64,000 bases of DNA, taken from Anaerobacillus isosaccharinicus. Its GTDB lineage: Bacteria > Bacillota > Bacilli > Bacillales > Anaerobacillaceae. The notes under the pieces are model-generated. The model worked only from the letters and a program-made list of their open reading frames with translations. It was not told the DNA's origin and did no database searches. How positions within the stretch are numbered: position 1 is the stretch's first letter; each line of letters starts with the position of its first letter. Of the stretch, positions 60,992-64,000 are shown in pieces. The translations under genes and the position numbers were made by a program. The DNA lies in NCBI RefSeq assembly GCF_001866075.3, contig NZ_CP063356.1, forward strand, positions 3,028,164 to 3,092,163. Reading direction: 5' to 3'.

Positions 60992-61165
60992 TCCCCCGTC
61001 ACCCCTTATATGTCTCTAATAATCTAATCCCCATTTTTATCATTTTTATAATTTCATATATTTGACACATTTTAAGAATAACACAAAATTGTAAAAAGTA
61101 GAATGGACCAAAGTGAATTCTCTGCTAGGAAATAATCAAAAAATATAGAAAAGTCTTAAACAGAT

Positions 61166-61177
61166 GAATGTAGAATT
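61166..61177 (+). repeat. ATTCTACATT dispersed repeat, single inverted unit F
   Basis: A single GAATGTAGAATT lies upstream of the topB gene. On its own it is weak, but it matches the inverted unit of copies B and E. Confidence 0.35.
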
Positions 61178-61261
61178 TGAGTGTTACAAAATTCTCTTTT
61201 GCGAGATATTTAAAATACGCGTAATATAAATAAATGAACAAAAGAAGATAAGGAGATTAAT

Positions 61262-63412
61262 ATGAAACTACTTATTGCAGAAAAGCCAGATCAAGGAATT
61301 GCTTTAGTTTCCCAATTTAAAACTAAGAAACAAGATGGCTTTATTATTATTGAACCAAATAAATGGTTTCCAAATGGCGGCTATTGTACGTGGGCAGTGG
61401 GACATGTACTCCAATTAGTCCCACCTGAAAGCTATAATCCAGCGTGGAAAAAATGGATGATAGGTAATTTACCGATGATACCTGATAAATTTCAATATGA
61501 AGTTGTCAAAGCAAAAAACAAACAATATCAAATTATAAATAAATTATTGAAAAATAAAGATGTAACTGAAATTATTCATGGTGGTGATGCTGGTCGGGAA
61601 GGCGAACTAATCATTAGAAGTGTTATTCAAAAGAGCGGTGTAAAAAAACCAATGAAACGCCTGTGGATTTCGTCACTAACTCCAAAGGCTATTCTCGAAG
61701 GTTTTGATCAATTACTAGATGAAGAGAAAACGAGAAGTTTATATTATGAGGCGTATACAAGAGCTTGTGCAGATTGGTTAGTAGGTATGAATGCTTCTAG
61801 AGTTTATTCGATTTTATTAAAAGAAAAGGGGATTAGTGATGTTTTTTCAGCAGGAAGGGTACAAACTCCAACCTTAGCCCTCATAGTAAAGCGTGAGAAA
61901 GAGATCGAACAATTTGAGTCAAAAGCTTTTTGGGAAGTAATCGCATCATTTTCAATGGACGGTAAAGAGTATGAGGGCAAATGGGAGAATGAAAACAATT
62001 CTAGAATTGAACAAGAAGCGTTAGCAAAAAAAATTGCAGAATTTTGTACTGCCAAACCAGCAGAAGTCTTTCAAGCTGATAAAGACCGAAAGAAATTTGA
62101 ACCACCACTCTTATTTAACCTTTCAGCTCTTCAAGCAACTGCTAATAGTATTTATAAATTCTCACCCCAAAAAACATTAGACCTACTGCAACAGCTATAC
62201 CAAAAAGGAATTGTCTCTTATCCACGGTCAGACTCCAATTATGTAACAGAAGGAGAGGCTCAAACGTTTCCACTTATATTACAGAAGTTAAGTAACTTTA
62301 CACAATATGCAGAGTTTTTTCCAACACCAATAAATTCATTATTGAACAACAAGCGTTACGTAAATGAAAAAAAAGTAACAGATCACTATGCAATCATTCC
62401 TACTGAACAAGTAAAAGATCCAAGTAAACTTGCTGGTGATGAAGCAAAAATTTATGATTTAGTCGTTCGTCGTCTTATAGCAGCCCATTATCCAGCCGCT
62501 ATTTTTGATTATTCTACAATCATAACATTGGTTGATAAGCGTGCTAAGTTTACTTCAAAAGGTAAACAACAAATCACTGAAGGCTGGAGAAAAGTTTTAT
62601 TTAAACAAGATGACGATCAAGATGTTATTTTACCTGAGTTAAATGAGGGAGATCAGGGTGAAGTGAATTCTGTTCAAGTGAGAGAGGGAAAAACCCAACC
62701 ACCTAAAAGGTATACAGAAGGTCAATTAATTACATTAATGAAAACAGCAGGGAAATTTGTTGATAATGAAGAGCTAGAGAAAGTATTAAATAAAACGGAG
62801 GGTCTAGGTACAGAGGCAACTCGAGCAGGAATTATTACAATGCTTAAAGACCGAAATTATATTGAAGTAATTAAAAATAAAGTGTATGCAACAAAAAAAG
62901 CAAAAATTCTAATTAAGGCAGTTGGAGAAAATATTCTTGCTTCACCTGAAATGACGGCCAAGTGGGAGCAGCGCTTAGGAGAAATTGGACAAGGTAAAGC
63001 CTCACCAGCTACCTTTATGGAGCAAACGAAAAAATTATCAAAACAAATTATCGATAATGCCACAAGTAGAGCTAAAGAGTGGGATTTTCAAAACCTTGTA
63101 TATGAGGTTAAAAATAAGCCGTCATCAAAATTTACATTAGGGAAAAAGTTAGGAAAATGTAAGCTGTGCGACGGAGATGTAGTTGACAAAGGGAAGTTTT
63201 ATGGTTGTTCAAATTACAAAAAGACGTCGTGTAACTTTACGATTTCTAAAGCAATTCTAGGTAAAAAGATAACTGAAACTACCGTAACAAAAATACTTAC
63301 TGATGGTAAAACCAATGTACTAAAAGGATTTAAAAAAGGTGATAAAACCTTTAGTGCAGCCCTTATTTGGGATGAAAAAGAGAAGAAAGTTAGCTTTAGT
63401 TTTGAAGGATGA
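61262..63412 (+). CDS. topB: DNA topoisomerase III
   Basis: The 716-residue type IA topoisomerase has the TOPRIM domain at its start (LLIAEKPDQGIAL; GGDAGREGELI with the DxD-type acidic residues), the active-site tyrosine in GIVSYPRSDSNYVTE, and LGTEATRAGIITMLKDRNYIEV. The C-terminal tail carries a single zinc-ribbon-like CKLCDGDVVDKGKFYGCSNY. It relaxes negatively supercoiled DNA and unlinks replication intermediates. ATG 61262 follows AAGGAGATTAAT. It is a single gene. Confidence 0.94.
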   Translation: MKLLIAEKPDQGIALVSQFKTKKQDGFIIIEPNKWFPNGGYCTWAVGHVLQLVPPESYNPAWKKWMIGNLPMIPDKFQYEVVKAKNKQYQIINKLLKNKDVTEIIHGGDAGREGELIIRSVIQKSGVKKPMKRLWISSLTPKAILEGFDQLLDEEKTRSLYYEAYTRACADWLVGMNASRVYSILLKEKGISDVFSAGRVQTPTLALIVKREKEIEQFESKAFWEVIASFSMDGKEYEGKWENENNSRIEQEALAKKIAEFCTAKPAEVFQADKDRKKFEPPLLFNLSALQATANSIYKFSPQKTLDLLQQLYQKGIVSYPRSDSNYVTEGEAQTFPLILQKLSNFTQYAEFFPTPINSLLNNKRYVNEKKVTDHYAIIPTEQVKDPSKLAGDEAKIYDLVVRRLIAAHYPAAIFDYSTIITLVDKRAKFTSKGKQQITEGWRKVLFKQDDDQDVILPELNEGDQGEVNSVQVREGKTQPPKRYTEGQLITLMKTAGKFVDNEELEKVLNKTEGLGTEATRAGIITMLKDRNYIEVIKNKVYATKKAKILIKAVGENILASPEMTAKWEQRLGEIGQGKASPATFMEQTKKLSKQIIDNATSRAKEWDFQNLVYEVKNKPSSKFTLGKKLGKCKLCDGDVVDKGKFYGCSNYKKTSCNFTISKAILGKKITETTVTKILTDGKTNVLKGFKKGDKTFSAALIWDEKEKKVSFSFEG

Positions 63413-63521
63413 GCGTTGAGCTTTCCTTATCATCAACTAAAAAATTACAGCTAAACTAATAGTGACATCGACTCCAATCTTACATACCTATAAATAGTAG
63501 GGAAAGATGGAGGTGTAAAAC

Positions 63522-64000
63522 TTGAGTGTTTCAAAAACAAATAGATTGTTACGAGAATTTGTTAAGGAAAGAAAAGAAGTCTCTAAAGAGCATTATTTTC
63601 AACTACAGCGAGATCTTTTATGTGAGCCAATAGCAGAGTATTTTGAAGAATTTCATGCTACACAACTTCATAAATATTTTCTAGAAAATGGGATGTTTTA
63701 TCCAGATGCTAAAATATTTAGCGAAATAAAACAATTAGAAAAAAAGCAGGTATGGGAACTTTTACAGGGGCACTATGAAAAGTTACGTAAAGAATGGAAC
63801 GGAGAAGAAGCTGAGATCTTTATTTTTCCTGCTGAAAGAAGAAATGAAATTATCATGAAAGAATTAAAGGGGAAAATGGGGATAAGTTTTCATCATGTTG
63901 TCGTCTTATTTCTAACAAGGGAGCTTAGTACGAAAGAAATTAAGGCATTACTGACTCATGAATATAATCATGTTTGCCGCCTTTTCACTTTGCAAAAAGA
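63522..64000 (+). CDS. yjaZ: DUF2268 putative zinc protease, YjaZ-like (runs off the window)
   Basis: An open frame from TTG 63522 runs past the right edge, giving the first ~159 residues. It starts MSVSKTNRLLREFVKERKEV and reaches the metal-binding LLTHEYNHVCRLF, an HExxH zinc motif (HEYNH) characteristic of DUF2268. GGAGGTGTAAAAC precedes the TTG. In B. subtilis yjaZ lies next to fabHA-fabF, so its presence here fits the conserved backbone although topB and other genes intervene. The rest of the protein is outside the window. Confidence 0.78.
   Translation, partial: MSVSKTNRLLREFVKERKEVSKEHYFQLQRDLLCEPIAEYFEEFHATQLHKYFLENGMFYPDAKIFSEIKQLEKKQVWELLQGHYEKLRKEWNGEEAEIFIFPAERRNEIIMKELKGKMGISFHHVVVLFLTRELSTKEIKALLTHEYNHVCRLFTLQK

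Noticed and set aside
61000-61130. TGTGT-type repeats upstream of the second fnr paralogue as an operator
   Set aside because: They are direct rather than inverted repeats and do not match the Fnr palindrome.
1-64000. tRNA, rRNA, T-box or known metabolite riboswitch
   Set aside because: No cloverleaf, rRNA core or recognisable T-box/riboswitch motif was found by eye. A covariance scan would be decisive.

Overview
The window is AT-rich, densely coded DNA of a Bacillus-type Firmicute. The grounds are strong AGGAGG-type ribosome sites, frequent TTG/GTG starts, Bacillus-family small proteins (YjzC, a DUF3813 protein, a YppG-like protein), and a gene backbone I recall from Bacillus subtilis: yitT - BsuPI domain - yitU - DUF59 - argCJB-D-carAB-argF - yjzC - hydrolase/epimerase pair - med - fabH-fabF - yjaZ. 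Into this backbone a large anaerobic-respiration block has been inserted. A facultatively anaerobic, nitrate-using member of the Bacillaceae is likely; the genus cannot be fixed from sequence reading alone.

Layout. 0.3-14.1 kb: YitT membrane protein, BsuPI lipoprotein, a SNF2 helicase/SWIM-protein operon with a small third gene, AzlCD exporter, hemerythrin, di-heme cytochrome c peroxidase, small proteins and a HAD phosphatase. 14.4-16.0 kb: an IS110-family insertion sequence whose flanks may encode its bridge RNA. 16.1-18.1 kb: copper/cytochrome oxidase assembly (CtaG, SCO, FixH-like). 18.3-20.8 kb: molybdenum cofactor genes moeA-mobB-moaE-moaD. 20.9-23.1 kb: an oppositely oriented DUF2249 / heme-copper-like membrane protein / DUF59 operon. 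23.4-33.1 kb: the arginine operon. 33.2-47.1 kb: the anaerobic block, holding a possible Fnr-driven small RNA, a Crp/Fnr regulator, an LpdD-like protein, a radical SAM/SPASM enzyme, a cytochrome b-like protein, an assimilatory-type molybdopterin nitrate reductase, a four-cluster ferredoxin, a Rieske protein, two NarK-type transporters, a [4Fe-4S]-type Fnr and a YwiC-like protein. 47.2-64 kb: the yjzC-to-fab segment, prfC, an LCP cell-wall enzyme, a LiaFSR-like system, a second [4Fe-4S]-type Fnr, topoisomerase III and the start of a DUF2268 protein (yjaZ).

The strongest unifying signal is a set of TGTGA-N6-TCACA Fnr/Crp palindromes. In eight cases a good -10 hexamer lies at, or within 1 base of, the spacing expected for a site centred at -41.5. 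They precede moeA, the DUF2249 operon, a gene-free transcribed-looking region (candidate small RNA), the LpdD-like gene, the radical SAM gene, the nitrate reductase operon, narK and ywiC; weaker copies precede hemerythrin and a crp/fnr gene. Cofactor synthesis, nitrate entry, reductase, nitric-oxide handling and a possible RNA regulator thus look like one local Fnr regulon.

The most novel content is (1) the reductase module, which joins a NasA/NarB-like catalytic subunit to a membrane cytochrome b, a DmsB-like ferredoxin and a Tat-exported Rieske protein instead of NarGHI, and (2) the candidate Fnr-dependent RNA downstream of argF, with a C-rich loop and a strong terminator. All assignments come from reading motifs by eye; no database search was possible.
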